Shown here in pieces: positions 42,981 to 51,842 of a stretch of 64,000 bases of DNA. Source of the stretch: Streptomyces hiroshimensis (GTDB taxonomy: Bacteria > Actinomycetota > Actinomycetes > Streptomycetales > Streptomycetaceae); contig NZ_BMUT01000019.1 of the NCBI RefSeq assembly GCF_014650335.1, forward strand, positions 38,335 through 102,334. Reading direction: 5' to 3'. Within the stretch, counting starts at the first letter, position 1; every line of letters begins with the position of its first letter. The notes under the pieces were generated by a model. The model was not told the origin of the DNA, made no database searches, and was given only the letters and a program-made list of their open reading frames with translations. Both the position numbers and the translations under genes were made by a program.

Positions 42981-43618
42981 GTTGCCACCGCACGCATCGC
43001 GTCGGACTCCCCTGGTGTTGCCACTCCATGACGCAGACGGAGCACGACATCGAGCCGCTGGGTGTCCCATGCCAGGTGCGACACGACGAGGACGCAGCGT
43101 CCCCGCTCGCGGAGCCGGGCCGCGACGTCCCAGAAGCGAAGGTACGTCTCCCAGTCGAAGCCCTGATACGGCTCGTCCAGCAACAGCACGTCCGGGTCGT
43201 GCATAAGCGCCAAGGTGAGATTGAGCTTCTGCCGGGTGCCTCCGCTGAGGGCCTCCACACGGGTGTGCCGGTATTCGGCGAAACCGAGTTCTTCGAGCAG
43301 TTCCTCGGCCCGGGCGGGCTCCTCCAGACCGTAGGCGGCCTGGAACCAGCTCAGATGCTGGTCGACGGTGAGGGAGTCGTTGAGCACGGTCTCCTGCGGG
43401 CAGTACCCCAGGGAGCCACCGTGCTCGACAGCGCCGGAGTCGGCGGCGATCTGGCCGCACAGGATGCGCAGCAGCGTGCTCTTGCCGGATCCGTTCTCCC
43501 CCACGACGCCTGCCAGGGTGCCCGGCTCCAGGCTGAACGAGACGCCTCGGAGCACACGGCGTGACCTGTAGGACTTGTGTACGTCGTGCACGCGCAGAGC
43601 GTGCGGAGCTCGGGGCAC
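42977..43618 (-). CDS. ABC transporter ATP-binding protein
   Basis: A 213-residue ATPase. Walker A GENGSGKSTLL, Q-loop PQETVL, signature LSGGTRQKLNL (Thr instead of the usual Gln/Gly at position five), Walker B VLLLDEP and the His switch VSHLAWD. GTG 43618 has AGGAGGA upstream; a start at 43696 is possible. It is the first gene of a three-gene coupled operon with the permease and SRPBCC genes. Confidence 0.9.
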   Translation of the reverse strand: MPRAPHALRVHDVHKSYRSRRVLRGVSFSLEPGTLAGVVGENGSGKSTLLRILCGQIAADSGAVEHGGSLGYCPQETVLNDSLTVDQHLSWFQAAYGLEEPARAEELLEELGFAEYRHTRVEALSGGTRQKLNLTLALMHDPDVLLLDEPYQGFDWETYLRFWDVAARLRERGRCVLVVSHLAWDTQRLDVVLRLRHGVATPGESDAMRAVAT

Positions 43619-43717
43619 GGCGAGTGCTTCCTCCTGACGTCGCCTGCTGCGGGCTCCTCTGCGGCCCGGTCTCCTCTGCGGCCTCCGCCACCGCATAACG
43701 ACACCGACGACCGGGAG

Positions 43718-44248
43718 TTACGGCAGCAGCCGACCGCAAAGGCCACCTCGCGGCTCCTCGGCCCAGGTGATCTCGTAGTACTTCAGCCGTTCGTCCTCTG
43801 CGACCAGCCGCATGCCGACTGCCGTCATGACGTGCTGGGACGCGGCGTTGTCATGGTCGGTGTCACCCTGCACGCGCGTGATGCCGTGGGCGCGGGCGAA
43901 CGCCAGCAGCGCGCGGAGCGCCTCGGAGGCGTATCCCTTGCCTTGCTCCGAGGGGATCAGGCCGTAGCCGATCGTGACGCTGCCGTCGTCGTCCGCGGGG
44001 CCGTGGAAGCCCAGCCCGCCGATCGCGCGTCCGTCCTCGCGCCGCCGGATCTCATAGGCGCCGAACGGCTGGGGGTCACCGGTGCTCGCGCAGACGCTCA
44101 GGAAGCGCCTGGCTCCGGCCACATCCCCTTCGTCGGGGTATCCGGGCGCCCACCGGGCACCGCCGTCGGGCTCGCGCACCAGTAGGCGTTCCGCCTCGCC
44201 GGGACTCATCGGATGGAGTACGAGCCGCGCTGTCACAAGATCGTCCAT
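43718..44248 (-). CDS. GNAT-family acetyltransferase
   Basis: A 176-residue GNAT protein. Opening TARLVLHPMSPGEAERLL, acetyl-CoA site YGLIPSEQGKGYASEALRALLAFARAHG, then VQGDTDHDNAASQHVMTAVGMRLV. ATG 44248. Its acetyl acceptor is unknown. It lies 100 bp upstream of the ABC operon on the same strand, but not overlapping it. Confidence 0.88.
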   Translation of the reverse strand: MDDLVTARLVLHPMSPGEAERLLVREPDGGARWAPGYPDEGDVAGARRFLSVCASTGDPQPFGAYEIRRREDGRAIGGLGFHGPADDDGSVTIGYGLIPSEQGKGYASEALRALLAFARAHGITRVQGDTDHDNAASQHVMTAVGMRLVAEDERLKYYEITWAEEPRGGLCGRLLP

Positions 44249-44401
44249 GGCGGTGGAGTATCACGCGGGCCGACCGAACCGCATGCGGATTTCCTGACAA
44301 GCGATCGCTCCAGTGATCAGGATCGCCCTCGGAGAGGAGACGGAGGAGACGGAGACAGGGGAACGTAACCTGGCGGCTGTCGACGGTCATGAGGGGGCAA
44401 C

Positions 44402-45400
44402 GTGAACATCGCACTGTTCGCGCTCGGGGGCACGATTTCGGTGTCCGGGCGCGCCAAGGGTGAGCGGCTGACCGGCGCCGAGATCACCGCTGCCGTGCCC
44501 GGGCTCGACGAGCTCGGGGTGTCGCTGGACGTGCAGGACGTCCATGCCGTACCGAGCGGAAGCCTGACCTTCACGCAGGTGCTCGACGTCGTCGACGCCG
44601 CCTCGCGTGCCGTGGCGGCGGGGGCGGCCGGTGTTGTCGTCACGCAGGGCACCGACACACTGGAGGAGACCGCGTTCCTCGTCGATCTGGTCTGGCCGCA
44701 CGAAGCGCCGTTCGTACTGACCGGCGCGATGCGGCAGCCGGGCATGGCCGGCGCCGACGGGCCGGCCAATGTGCTCGCGGCCGCGCGCGTCGCCGCCTCG
44801 CCCGCGGCGCGCGGCCTCGGAGCGCTGGTCGCCTTCAACGACGAGGTGCACGCAGCGCGTCGGGTCCGCAAGTCTCACAGCATGAGCACGGCGACGTTCA
44901 CGTCACCGAACGCCGGCCCGGCAGGTCACGTCATCGAGGGCGAGGTCCGGATCCTGGCCGCGCCGCAGCGCCGTGCCACCGTCCTGTCGGCGGCCGGATT
45001 CACCGGGTTCGACAGAGCGCGGCTCGACGCCGCCCGCGTGGCCCTGCACTGCGTCACGCTCGACGACGACGGTGCTCAGCTCGACGGGCTGGCCGAGAGG
45101 TACCGGGGCCTGGTGGTCGCCGGCTTCGGCGTCGGGCACGTACCCGCTCCCCTGGCACCCGTACTGGGCGCGCTCGCCGAACACATCCCGGTCGTCCTGA
45201 CCTCCCGGACGGGCAGCGGCCCGGTGCTGCGGCACACCTACAGCGCGCCCGGCTCGGAGGCCGACCTGCAGCGGCGCGGGCTGATCAACGGCGGACTGCT
45301 CGATCCGTACAAGGCCAGGGTGCTGCTGCGCCTGCTGCTGGCGGAAGGTGCCGGGCGCGAGGAGACAGCGGCGGCGTTCGCCGAGCACGGCTACCGGTAG
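44402..45400 (+). CDS. L-asparaginase
   Basis: A 332-residue cytoplasmic asparaginase. Catalytic Thr11 is in FALGGTIS, and the second site is TQGTDTLEE (Thr84, Asp85). The oligomer part includes FVLTGAMRQPGMAGADGP. There is no signal peptide. GTG 44402 has a GAGGGGG box. It hydrolyses L-asparagine to aspartate and ammonia. It stands alone between two opposing gene groups. Confidence 0.92.
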   Translation: MNIALFALGGTISVSGRAKGERLTGAEITAAVPGLDELGVSLDVQDVHAVPSGSLTFTQVLDVVDAASRAVAAGAAGVVVTQGTDTLEETAFLVDLVWPHEAPFVLTGAMRQPGMAGADGPANVLAAARVAASPAARGLGALVAFNDEVHAARRVRKSHSMSTATFTSPNAGPAGHVIEGEVRILAAPQRRATVLSAAGFTGFDRARLDAARVALHCVTLDDDGAQLDGLAERYRGLVVAGFGVGHVPAPLAPVLGALAEHIPVVLTSRTGSGPVLRHTYSAPGSEADLQRRGLINGGLLDPYKARVLLRLLLAEGAGREETAAAFAEHGYR

Positions 45401-45495
45401 TTCGCCGTCCACCACTGGTTGCTCAGCACGGCACGGATCGGATCGGATCGGTAACTCGACCGAGGTGTCCGCGTGTTGCATACGAACCCCTAGGC

Positions 45496-45530
45496 GGTAA
45501 CAGCGTTACCTGTGAGCTACAGTGTTACCC
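45496..45530 (+). promoter_or_regulatory. Tandem TetR operator, abutting the start codon
   Basis: GGTAACAGCGTTACC (45496-45510) is a dyad; a degenerate second copy (AGCTACAGTGTTACC, 45516-45530) ends one base before the TetR ATG. The position implies autorepression and a near-leaderless transcript. Confidence 0.78.
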
Positions 45531-46199
45531 ATGAGCACGCTCTACCAGGACGCCCTGCGCAGCGGCCAGGAGGCTGCACGCACCGCCGTCCTCGACTGCG
45601 CCATAGGACTGCTGGTCGAGGAGGGGATCGCCGCGCTGACGATACGGCGGATCGCCACCGAGATCGGCACCTCGACCAAGGTCCTCTACACCATGTTCGG
45701 CGGGAAGGACGGTCTCGCCGACGCCCTGTACCGGGAGGGGTTCGCGCGGCTGCGCCGGGCCCAGCAGCAAGTCCCGCGCACAGCCGACCCATTGGCCCAC
45801 CTCACCCGGCTCGGCACCGCCTACCGGGAGCGCGCGCTGGCCGAGCCCGCCTACTACCGGGTCATGTTCGAACAGGCCATCCCCGGCTACCGTCCGACCG
45901 CCGAGTCCCTGGCCGTGGCGGCCTCCGCCTTCGACGCCTCCGCCGAGGCGGTCGCCGCCTGCATGGAGGCCGGCGTCTTCCGGCCCGGCGACGCCCATGA
46001 GATCTCCAAGCTCTTCTGGGCAGCCGCGCACGGAGCCGTGAGCCTCGAAATCGCCGGACACTTCCCGCCGGACACCGCCGCCCGCCGCTACGAAGCGCTG
46101 ATGACCGCCGTGGCCCAGGCCTTTCTGACCCAGGCCTCCCCGGCCCAGGCCTCCCCGGTCCGGCCGGAGCAGACCACGAACCGAGGACGGACCGCATGA
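45531..46199 (+). CDS. TetR-family transcriptional regulator
   Basis: A 222-residue TetR regulator. HTH about 15-60 (ARTAVLDCAIGLLVEEGIAALTIRRIATEIGTSTKVLYTMFGGKDGLADALY). The remainder is the all-helical ligand domain; the C-terminus has an A/S/P repeat (TQASPAQASPV). ATG 45531 lies directly after the operator. The carotenoid-oxygenase start overlaps its stop (ATGA), so the two form an operon and the oxygenase substrate or product is a likely ligand. Confidence 0.93.
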   Translation: MSTLYQDALRSGQEAARTAVLDCAIGLLVEEGIAALTIRRIATEIGTSTKVLYTMFGGKDGLADALYREGFARLRRAQQQVPRTADPLAHLTRLGTAYRERALAEPAYYRVMFEQAIPGYRPTAESLAVAASAFDASAEAVAACMEAGVFRPGDAHEISKLFWAAAHGAVSLEIAGHFPPDTAARRYEALMTAVAQAFLTQASPAQASPVRPEQTTNRGRTA

Positions 46200-47578
46200 C
46201 GACGATGCCGAGGATCACCAACCGCTATCTGTCGGGGAACTTCGCACCCGTCACCGAGGAGATCACCGCCTACGATCTGCCCGTCACCGGCCGGATACCG
46301 TCCCACCTCAGCGGCCGCTACCTGCGCACCGGCCCCAATCCGCTGGGCATCGAGGACGCCGCCGCGCACATCTGGACCCTCGGCGAGGGCATGGTGCACG
46401 GCGTGCGCATCCGCGACGGGCGCGCCGAGTGGTACCGCAACCGCTGGGTCCGCTCCGCCTCCGTCGCCGACCGCCTCGGTGAACCCCGCCGCGGGACCGT
46501 CGCCGACGAGCGGATGGACTTCGCCCCGAACGTCCAGGTGGCGGGGCTGGCCGGGCGCACGTTCGCCCTCATCGAGGGAGGGCTGAAGCCTTACGAACTC
46601 ACCTACGAGCTGGACACGGTCGGCCCGTGCGACCTCGGCGCGACGCCCGAGGGCTACAACGCCAACGCCCATTCCATCTTCGACCCGCACACCCGCGAGC
46701 TGCACTCGCTCGCCTTCCGCTACGGCTCCGAGCACGTCCAGCACATCGTGATGGACGCCGCCGGCACCGTGCAGCGTGCCACCACCGTCCCGGCGCCCGG
46801 CAACCCGTACATGCACGACTTCGCATTGACGGAACATCACGTCGTCCTGTTCGACGCCCCTGTGGTCTTCAGCGCGGCTCACCTCGCCACGGGGGTGCCC
46901 TTCGTCTGGGACGACACCCACCCGGCCCGGGTCGGCGTGATGCCGCGAGAGGGCGGTGAGGTGCGCTGGTTCGAGGTCTCGCCGAGTCTGGTCGGCCACA
47001 CCCTCAACGCCTACGAGACCGGCACGGAGATCGTCGTCGACATCGTCCGCCATCCCGAGGGCTTCAACATCCGGGACTTCGGCACCAGCCGCCCCACACT
47101 CGACCGGTGGACCATCGACCTGGCGGCCGGAACCGTCCGGGAGCAGCGACTGGACGACCGGACCCAGGAGTTCCCCCGCCTCAATTCCCGCTTCACCGGA
47201 AGGCCGTACCGGTACGGCTACGCCGCCGCCGTCGAGCTCTACGCACCGCCCGCCGGACCTGAGGACCAGCGGCCGGACGTGGGCTTCAGCAGTGCGCTGC
47301 TCAAGCACGACCTGGTGCGCGGCACCACGGAGGCGCACGAGTTCGGGCGCTACGCAGCGGTCGGCGAAGGTGTGTTCGTCCCCGCCGAGGCGCCCACGGC
47401 GGAGGACGACGGGTACGTCATGGCCTACGTGCACAACCCGGAGCGCGGCGCCGCAGACCTGGTGATCCTCTCGTCCCAGGACTTCACGGGCCGGCCGATC
47501 GCCCGTATCCACCTGCCCGCCCGAGTCCCGCTCGGCCTCCACGGCAACTGGGTCCCGGACGATCGGCCCACCGGATAA
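46196..47578 (+). CDS. Carotenoid cleavage oxygenase
   Basis: A 460-residue member of the carotenoid oxygenase (RPE65/CCD) family. The four iron-binding His are His159 (NAHSIF), His207 (YMHDF), His268 (VGHTLN) and His449 (LGLHGNW). Opening LSGNFAPV, LRTGPNP and GEGMVHGVRI are family marks. It cleaves carotenoids, apocarotenoids or stilbene-type alkenes; the specific substrate cannot be read from sequence. It is coupled to the TetR gene upstream. Confidence 0.93.
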   Translation: MTTMPRITNRYLSGNFAPVTEEITAYDLPVTGRIPSHLSGRYLRTGPNPLGIEDAAAHIWTLGEGMVHGVRIRDGRAEWYRNRWVRSASVADRLGEPRRGTVADERMDFAPNVQVAGLAGRTFALIEGGLKPYELTYELDTVGPCDLGATPEGYNANAHSIFDPHTRELHSLAFRYGSEHVQHIVMDAAGTVQRATTVPAPGNPYMHDFALTEHHVVLFDAPVVFSAAHLATGVPFVWDDTHPARVGVMPREGGEVRWFEVSPSLVGHTLNAYETGTEIVVDIVRHPEGFNIRDFGTSRPTLDRWTIDLAAGTVREQRLDDRTQEFPRLNSRFTGRPYRYGYAAAVELYAPPAGPEDQRPDVGFSSALLKHDLVRGTTEAHEFGRYAAVGEGVFVPAEAPTAEDDGYVMAYVHNPERGAADLVILSSQDFTGRPIARIHLPARVPLGLHGNWVPDDRPTG

Positions 47579-47643
47579 CCGGCCTCTTCGGGCTGCCGGA
47601 AGGGGGCGGGGAGGCCCGCGCTGCACGTCGCCACCCCACCGAA

Positions 47644-47663
47644 AACTTAGGCTAACCTAAGTT
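47644..47663 (+). promoter_or_regulatory. Iron box (DmdR/IdeR-type site)
   Basis: AACTTAGGCTAACCTAAGTT, with the TTAGGCTAACCTAA core of iron-box sites, 49 bp before the hydrolase ATG. It predicts repression by iron-loaded DmdR1. Confidence 0.75.
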
Positions 47664-47711
47664 CACCTTCGGTCGAACGGCTTGCCGGATCCGCTTCTGA
47701 GGACGGTCACC

Positions 47712-48668
47712 ATGCAGCGACAGCACAGCCAGGGCATACCCGGCACCGCACGGACCCGTGACGGCCGCGAGCTCTTCTTCATGGAACAGCCGAGGCCCGA
47801 GCCGGGGACGGGGACGGGGACGGGGACGGGGCCAGGGTCGGAGCCGGGGCCTGCCGAAGGGGGAAGGCCGACCGTGGTGTTCGAGGGAGGTCTGGCCTCG
47901 ACCCGTTCGTACTGGGCGCTCGTCCAGCAAGCCGTTGCAGGTTCGGCGCGGGCAGTGGTCTACGACCGCAGCGGCCTCGGCCGCAGCGCCCCGGACCCGT
48001 CGGGCCGACGCCCTCTCACCAGGCTCGCCGACGACCTGGGCGATCTGCTCGACCACCTCGGGCCGGGCCCCTTCATCCTCGTAGGACACAGCTGGGGCGG
48101 CCTGATCGTACGCGTCGCCGCAGCGGCCCGGCCCGAGCGGATCGCGGGCCTCGTGCTGGTCGATCCCACGGACGAGGCTTGCGACCTGCTCTTCGAGCGC
48201 TCCGTCCGCAAGCAGGAGAAGATCCGCCTCGGGGCAGCCCTGCTGCTGGCCCGCCTCGGGGTGTTCGGCTTCCTCTTCCGCAAGGTGACCGCCGCCCTTC
48301 CGCCCGATGCCGCCGCCGACATGCGCGCGGAGGCCTTCACCGTCGCGGCGATACGCACCATGGGCGCCGAACAGGCCTCCATCGAGGCCGACCTGCGCGC
48401 CCTGCGCGACCACCCGCCGAAACTCGGCGACATCCCCGTCACGGTCATCTCCGCGACCCGGCCCACCCCCGGCATGAGCGCACGGGCCCGCAAGTCCGTG
48501 AACGAATCCCACGCGTACCGGGCACAGCAGTCGCCGCGCGGACGGCACGTTCCCGCCCTGCAGGCCGACCACATGGTCCCCACGGCCGAACCCGGGATCA
48601 TCATCACCGAGATCGAGCGCTTGCTTGACAGCGTCGGTGGCACTGCCGATCCCCTCCCGGAACGCTGA
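47712..48668 (+). CDS. Alpha/beta hydrolase under an iron box
   Basis: A 318-residue alpha/beta hydrolase. Nucleophile elbow VGHSWGG, oxyanion region VFEGGLASTRSYW, VVYDRSGLGRS, and a late His in LQADHMVPT. A Gly-Thr repeat (GTGTGTGTG) of repeated GACGGG units sits after the first 30 residues. ATG 47712. The iron box upstream suggests a job in iron supply, for example siderophore-ester hydrolysis, but no siderophore genes are adjacent, so this is inference. Confidence 0.86.
   Translation: MQRQHSQGIPGTARTRDGRELFFMEQPRPEPGTGTGTGTGPGSEPGPAEGGRPTVVFEGGLASTRSYWALVQQAVAGSARAVVYDRSGLGRSAPDPSGRRPLTRLADDLGDLLDHLGPGPFILVGHSWGGLIVRVAAAARPERIAGLVLVDPTDEACDLLFERSVRKQEKIRLGAALLLARLGVFGFLFRKVTAALPPDAAADMRAEAFTVAAIRTMGAEQASIEADLRALRDHPPKLGDIPVTVISATRPTPGMSARARKSVNESHAYRAQQSPRGRHVPALQADHMVPTAEPGIIITEIERLLDSVGGTADPLPER
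47803..47830. repeat. GACGGG hexamer run in the hydrolase gene
   Basis: About four GACGGG-type units (plus GGACGGG variants) encode the Gly-Thr repeat after the hydrolase N-terminus. It is another in-frame coding microsatellite. Confidence 0.8.
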
Positions 48669-48716
48669 AGACAGGCCCCAGAGCCCCGGCCCCGCAAACC
48701 GGCGAGCTACCGCCGC

Positions 48717-50276
48717 CTACGGGCTCCACGAGACATGGGTGACCTGGTGACCGGCCCGGCCTGGGGCGGCCGACGATGACCAGCTGTAGGAGCCGGGGTC
48801 GAACGCGTGCAGGCGCTTAACGAGCCTGCGCGTGGACCAGGGCCAGCAGAACGTGTTCACACCCGGGTGGCTGAAGTAGTAGCTGGAGCAGCCGGCGGTG
48901 TTGTAGACGGTGGTCTGCAGCGCGGCGTGAAGGGCGGTGTGATGCGCCGCCTCCGCCTCGGCCCGTACGTCCATCGCCGTGTGTCCGCCGGTGCGCAGGT
49001 GGGTGAGGGCGGTGGTGATGTAGCGGAGCTGGGCTTCGAGGACGGTGGGCACCGCGGTGTGGCCGGTGAGCAGGTTCGGTCCGAGGAGGAGGAAGAGGTT
49101 GGGGTATCCGCTGACGCTGGTGCCCAGGTAGGCGCGGCGGCCCTGGGACCAGGTCTGCGCCAGCGTGGTGCCGTGGGCGCCGTGGAGGCGGTGGGCCAGG
49201 GGCAGGTCCCCGATGTGGAAGCCGGTGGCGAGGACGATGAGGTCGGCGCGGGTGCGGGTGCCGTCGGCGCCGATGACGTCGGACCCCTGCACTTCGGCCA
49301 CGCGGGTCGGGTGGAGGTGGACGTTGGGCCTGGTCAGGGCCGGGTAGTAGGTGTCGGAGGCGATCAGGCGGCGGCCTCCGAGGCGGTGCCGGGGGGTCAG
49401 GGCCCGGCGCAGGGCGGGGTCGGGTACCGAGGTGCGCAGGTGGCGGCGGGCTACGGCCTCCAGCGGTGGCAGCATCCAGGGATGGCGCAGGGAAACGCCG
49501 ACGGCTTCCTGTGTCCAGTGGTGCAGGCCGCGGAGCGCACGGTGGGCCGCGGGGTGGCGCTTCAGGAATCGGCGGGCGGCCGGCGGGAGGGTGTAGTCCG
49601 GTCTGGGGAGTACCCAGTCGGCGGTGCTCTGGAAAACGTCGACGCGGGCGGCCCGGGGCTGGATCTCGGGGAGGAACTGGACGGTGGAGGCTCCGGTGCC
49701 GACGACGGCGACGTGACGCCCGGTCAGGTCGGCGGAGTGGTCCCAGCGGGCGGAGTGGAAGACGGGCCCGGGGAAGCCGTCGAGACCGGGGACGTCGGGG
49801 TAACGGGGCCGGTGCCAAGGGCCGGTGGCCACGACGACGGCGCGGGCCGTCCAGGTGCCGCTGGTGGTCTGGAGGGTCCAGCGGTGCGCGTCCGGATCCC
49901 AGCGGCCGCCGAGCACTTCCGTGCCGTAGCGGATCGCCTTGTCGGCTCCGTGGGCCGCCGCGGTGGTCTCGAGATAGGCGAGGATCTCGGGCTGTGCGGC
50001 GAAGCAACGGCTCCAGGGGTGGGGAGCGAAGGAGTACTCGTACAGCACCGAGGGGACGTCGCAGCCGCACCCGGGATAGGTGTTGTCCCGCCAAGTACCG
50101 CCGAGCCGCGCGGACTTCTCCAGCACGACGACGCCGTCGAAGCCGGCCCGGCGCAGGGCGATGGCGGCGGCCACCCCGGACAGTCCGGCTCCGACGACGA
50201 GGACCTCTGCCTCGTGCAGCCGTGTTTCGTGATCGCGGGTTTCGTGATCGCGGCTCTCGACCGGCTCCTCGGTCAC
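48717..50276 (-). CDS. FAD monooxygenase (Baeyer-Villiger/flavin-monooxygenase-like)
   Basis: A 519-residue flavin monooxygenase. N-terminal FAD Rossmann motif VVGAGLSG, a mid NADPH motif VVGTGAST, the BVMO-type fingerprint region VFHSARWDHS, and late LATGFHIGD. A repeated RDHET tract follows the first residues. GTG 50276 was preferred; a TTG 18 bases out is possible. It is head to head with a Rieske oxygenase, and such pairs oxidise steroid or terpenoid skeletons. The substrate is unknown. Confidence 0.88.
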   Translation of the reverse strand: MTEEPVESRDHETRDHETRLHEAEVLVVGAGLSGVAAAIALRRAGFDGVVVLEKSARLGGTWRDNTYPGCGCDVPSVLYEYSFAPHPWSRCFAAQPEILAYLETTAAAHGADKAIRYGTEVLGGRWDPDAHRWTLQTTSGTWTARAVVVATGPWHRPRYPDVPGLDGFPGPVFHSARWDHSADLTGRHVAVVGTGASTVQFLPEIQPRAARVDVFQSTADWVLPRPDYTLPPAARRFLKRHPAAHRALRGLHHWTQEAVGVSLRHPWMLPPLEAVARRHLRTSVPDPALRRALTPRHRLGGRRLIASDTYYPALTRPNVHLHPTRVAEVQGSDVIGADGTRTRADLIVLATGFHIGDLPLAHRLHGAHGTTLAQTWSQGRRAYLGTSVSGYPNLFLLLGPNLLTGHTAVPTVLEAQLRYITTALTHLRTGGHTAMDVRAEAEAAHHTALHAALQTTVYNTAGCSSYYFSHPGVNTFCWPWSTRRLVKRLHAFDPGSYSWSSSAAPGRAGHQVTHVSWSP

Positions 50277-50424
50277 GGCGGCACCCCCTGCCAACAGAAA
50301 GAGGGCAAACAGTAGGCCCCGACGGCGGCCGCAAGGGCGATGTCAGCGCAATACCCCTCATACGAGTGTTTTTCTGCATGAAGGATGTTCGACGGCCTGC
50401 CTCTGCGGTTGAGTTGCGTGGCAT

Positions 50425-50460
50425 AGGGAGGGGGATGGGGAGGGGGATGGGGAGGGGGAT
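50425..50460. repeat. Three 12-bp tandem repeats at the Rieske start
   Basis: Three units of GGGGAGGGGGAT precede the Rieske gene. Each contains a GGAGGGGG ribosome-binding-like core and, in the coding frame, ATG every 12 bases, so several starts could be used. Confidence 0.9.
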
Positions 50461-50464
50461 GGGG

Positions 50465-51454
50465 ATGAGGACGGAACCGAGCGTCGTGGGAGACGGCCGG
50501 GGCCCGGTGCTGCCTTACCCCAGCGGCTGGTTCTGCCTGGCGCTCTCCCGCGAGCTCGCCCCGGGCGCCGTCCTGAGCCGCAGGTTCGCGGGCGAGGATG
50601 TCGTCCTCTACCGCACCCGCGACGGCAGGCCCCGCGCGGTGCGGCCCTACTGCCCGCATCTCGGGGCCCACTTGGGCCTCGGTACGGTCGAGGGCCGGAA
50701 CCTGGTGTGCCCGTTCCACAACTTCGCCTACGCCCCCGACGGCGCCTGCGTCCACGCCCCCGGCGGCCGGGCACCGCGGATCCGGCTGGAGCACCACACC
50801 CTCCGCGAACGCGACGGCTTCGTCTTCGTCTGGCGCGGCCACGACGACGCTCCGCCCACGTGGGAGATTCCCGGCGCGCCCGGAGCGATCCCCCCTCCCA
50901 CGGCCGTCTGGACCGCCGATGTACTCACCCACGCCCAGGACCTCTCCGAGAACTCACTCGACTACCGGCACTTGAACACGCTGCACGGGGTGGCAGTGCG
51001 GGAACTCGTACCGCCTCAGGCCGAGGGGCCCTTCCTCCGGCTTCGCCTGCAACTGGCGCCGAAGCGGTTTCCCGCGCTGAAGATCACGAGCGAGTACGCG
51101 TTCCTCCTCGCGGGGGTGGGCTGCTTCCGCACCGACACCTCCATGCCCCCGCTCGGCCTCGCGATCCACCTCTGGGCCATGCACACGCCGACCGGCCCCA
51201 GGAGCACGCGCATGCTGGTCGCGGCAGCGTGCACCGGCCTCGACGGGACGCCACGGTCTGCTCTGCCGCTCCTGCAGCAGCCTCTGGCCCGGAGCGTCGC
51301 CCGGGGAATCCTGTGGGGCGCGGTCAACGCCCTCAAGGACGACCTGAAGATCTGGAACACCAAACGCTACGAGCCCCGCCCCCGCCTCGCCGCGGGCGAC
51401 GAGGCCATCGGCTCCTACCGCAGCTGGGTCCGCCAGTTCTATCCGCCCTCGTGA
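50465..51454 (+). CDS. Rieske non-haem iron oxygenase (second copy)
   Basis: A 329-residue Rieske oxygenase. [2Fe-2S] ligands Cys63, His65, Cys82, His85 (CPHLG...CPFH). Mononuclear iron ligands Asn163, Asp166, His169 and His174 in SENSLDYRHLNTLH. It is clearly paralogous to the terpene-cluster Rieske at 7.4 kb (shared YP.GWF, RRF.GEDVVLYRTR.G and CPHLGAHLG). ATG 50465 was chosen; earlier in-frame ATGs in the repeat are possible. It is divergent from a flavin monooxygenase. No ferredoxin/reductase partner is adjacent. Confidence 0.88.
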   Translation: MRTEPSVVGDGRGPVLPYPSGWFCLALSRELAPGAVLSRRFAGEDVVLYRTRDGRPRAVRPYCPHLGAHLGLGTVEGRNLVCPFHNFAYAPDGACVHAPGGRAPRIRLEHHTLRERDGFVFVWRGHDDAPPTWEIPGAPGAIPPPTAVWTADVLTHAQDLSENSLDYRHLNTLHGVAVRELVPPQAEGPFLRLRLQLAPKRFPALKITSEYAFLLAGVGCFRTDTSMPPLGLAIHLWAMHTPTGPRSTRMLVAAACTGLDGTPRSALPLLQQPLARSVARGILWGAVNALKDDLKIWNTKRYEPRPRLAAGDEAIGSYRSWVRQFYPPS

Positions 51455-51842
51455 AACCGCTGACGGTCGGAGAGGCCCCCGGCCCCGAGCCGGTTGCCGC
51501 GGCCGACCGGCCGGTCGGCCGCGGCGACGGACCGAACCTGGCCTGCGCGAGGCGCGGGCGGCCCGTGGCGACCCGCGTGGACGACTGCTCCTTCCGGCAG
51601 GCCGTGCGGTTCGCCCCCGACGCCGTGCGCCACGTCCCCGGCGACGGCCCCGCCCGGCGTCCGGCGGGCTGGGAGGAACTGGCCCGGGAACGGCAGGGCA
51701 CACCGATGGGACGCGCAGGCTCGGCTGTCGGCGACCCTTGGAGCCGCCATAGACTTGGACCACCGGTCCAGGGACGCCTGGACCGCGGCCCGGGATCCGG
51801 ACCGGGGATGGGGGGCCGGCCGCGCCCTAGGAGGACGACGCG
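51455..51842. other. Gap of about 390 bp with a 30-bp palindrome
   Basis: A perfect 30-bp palindrome (51496-51525), probably the terminator of the Rieske gene, then sequence with no convincing gene. Near 51750 a short plus-strand patch reads like coding sequence, but no family was recognised. Confidence 0.45.
51496..51525 (+). terminator. 30-bp perfect palindrome after the Rieske gene
   Basis: Two 15-base arms with no loop (centre CCGG-CCGG), 42 bp after the Rieske stop. It may end transcription from either side, or be a protein-binding palindrome. Confidence 0.6.
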
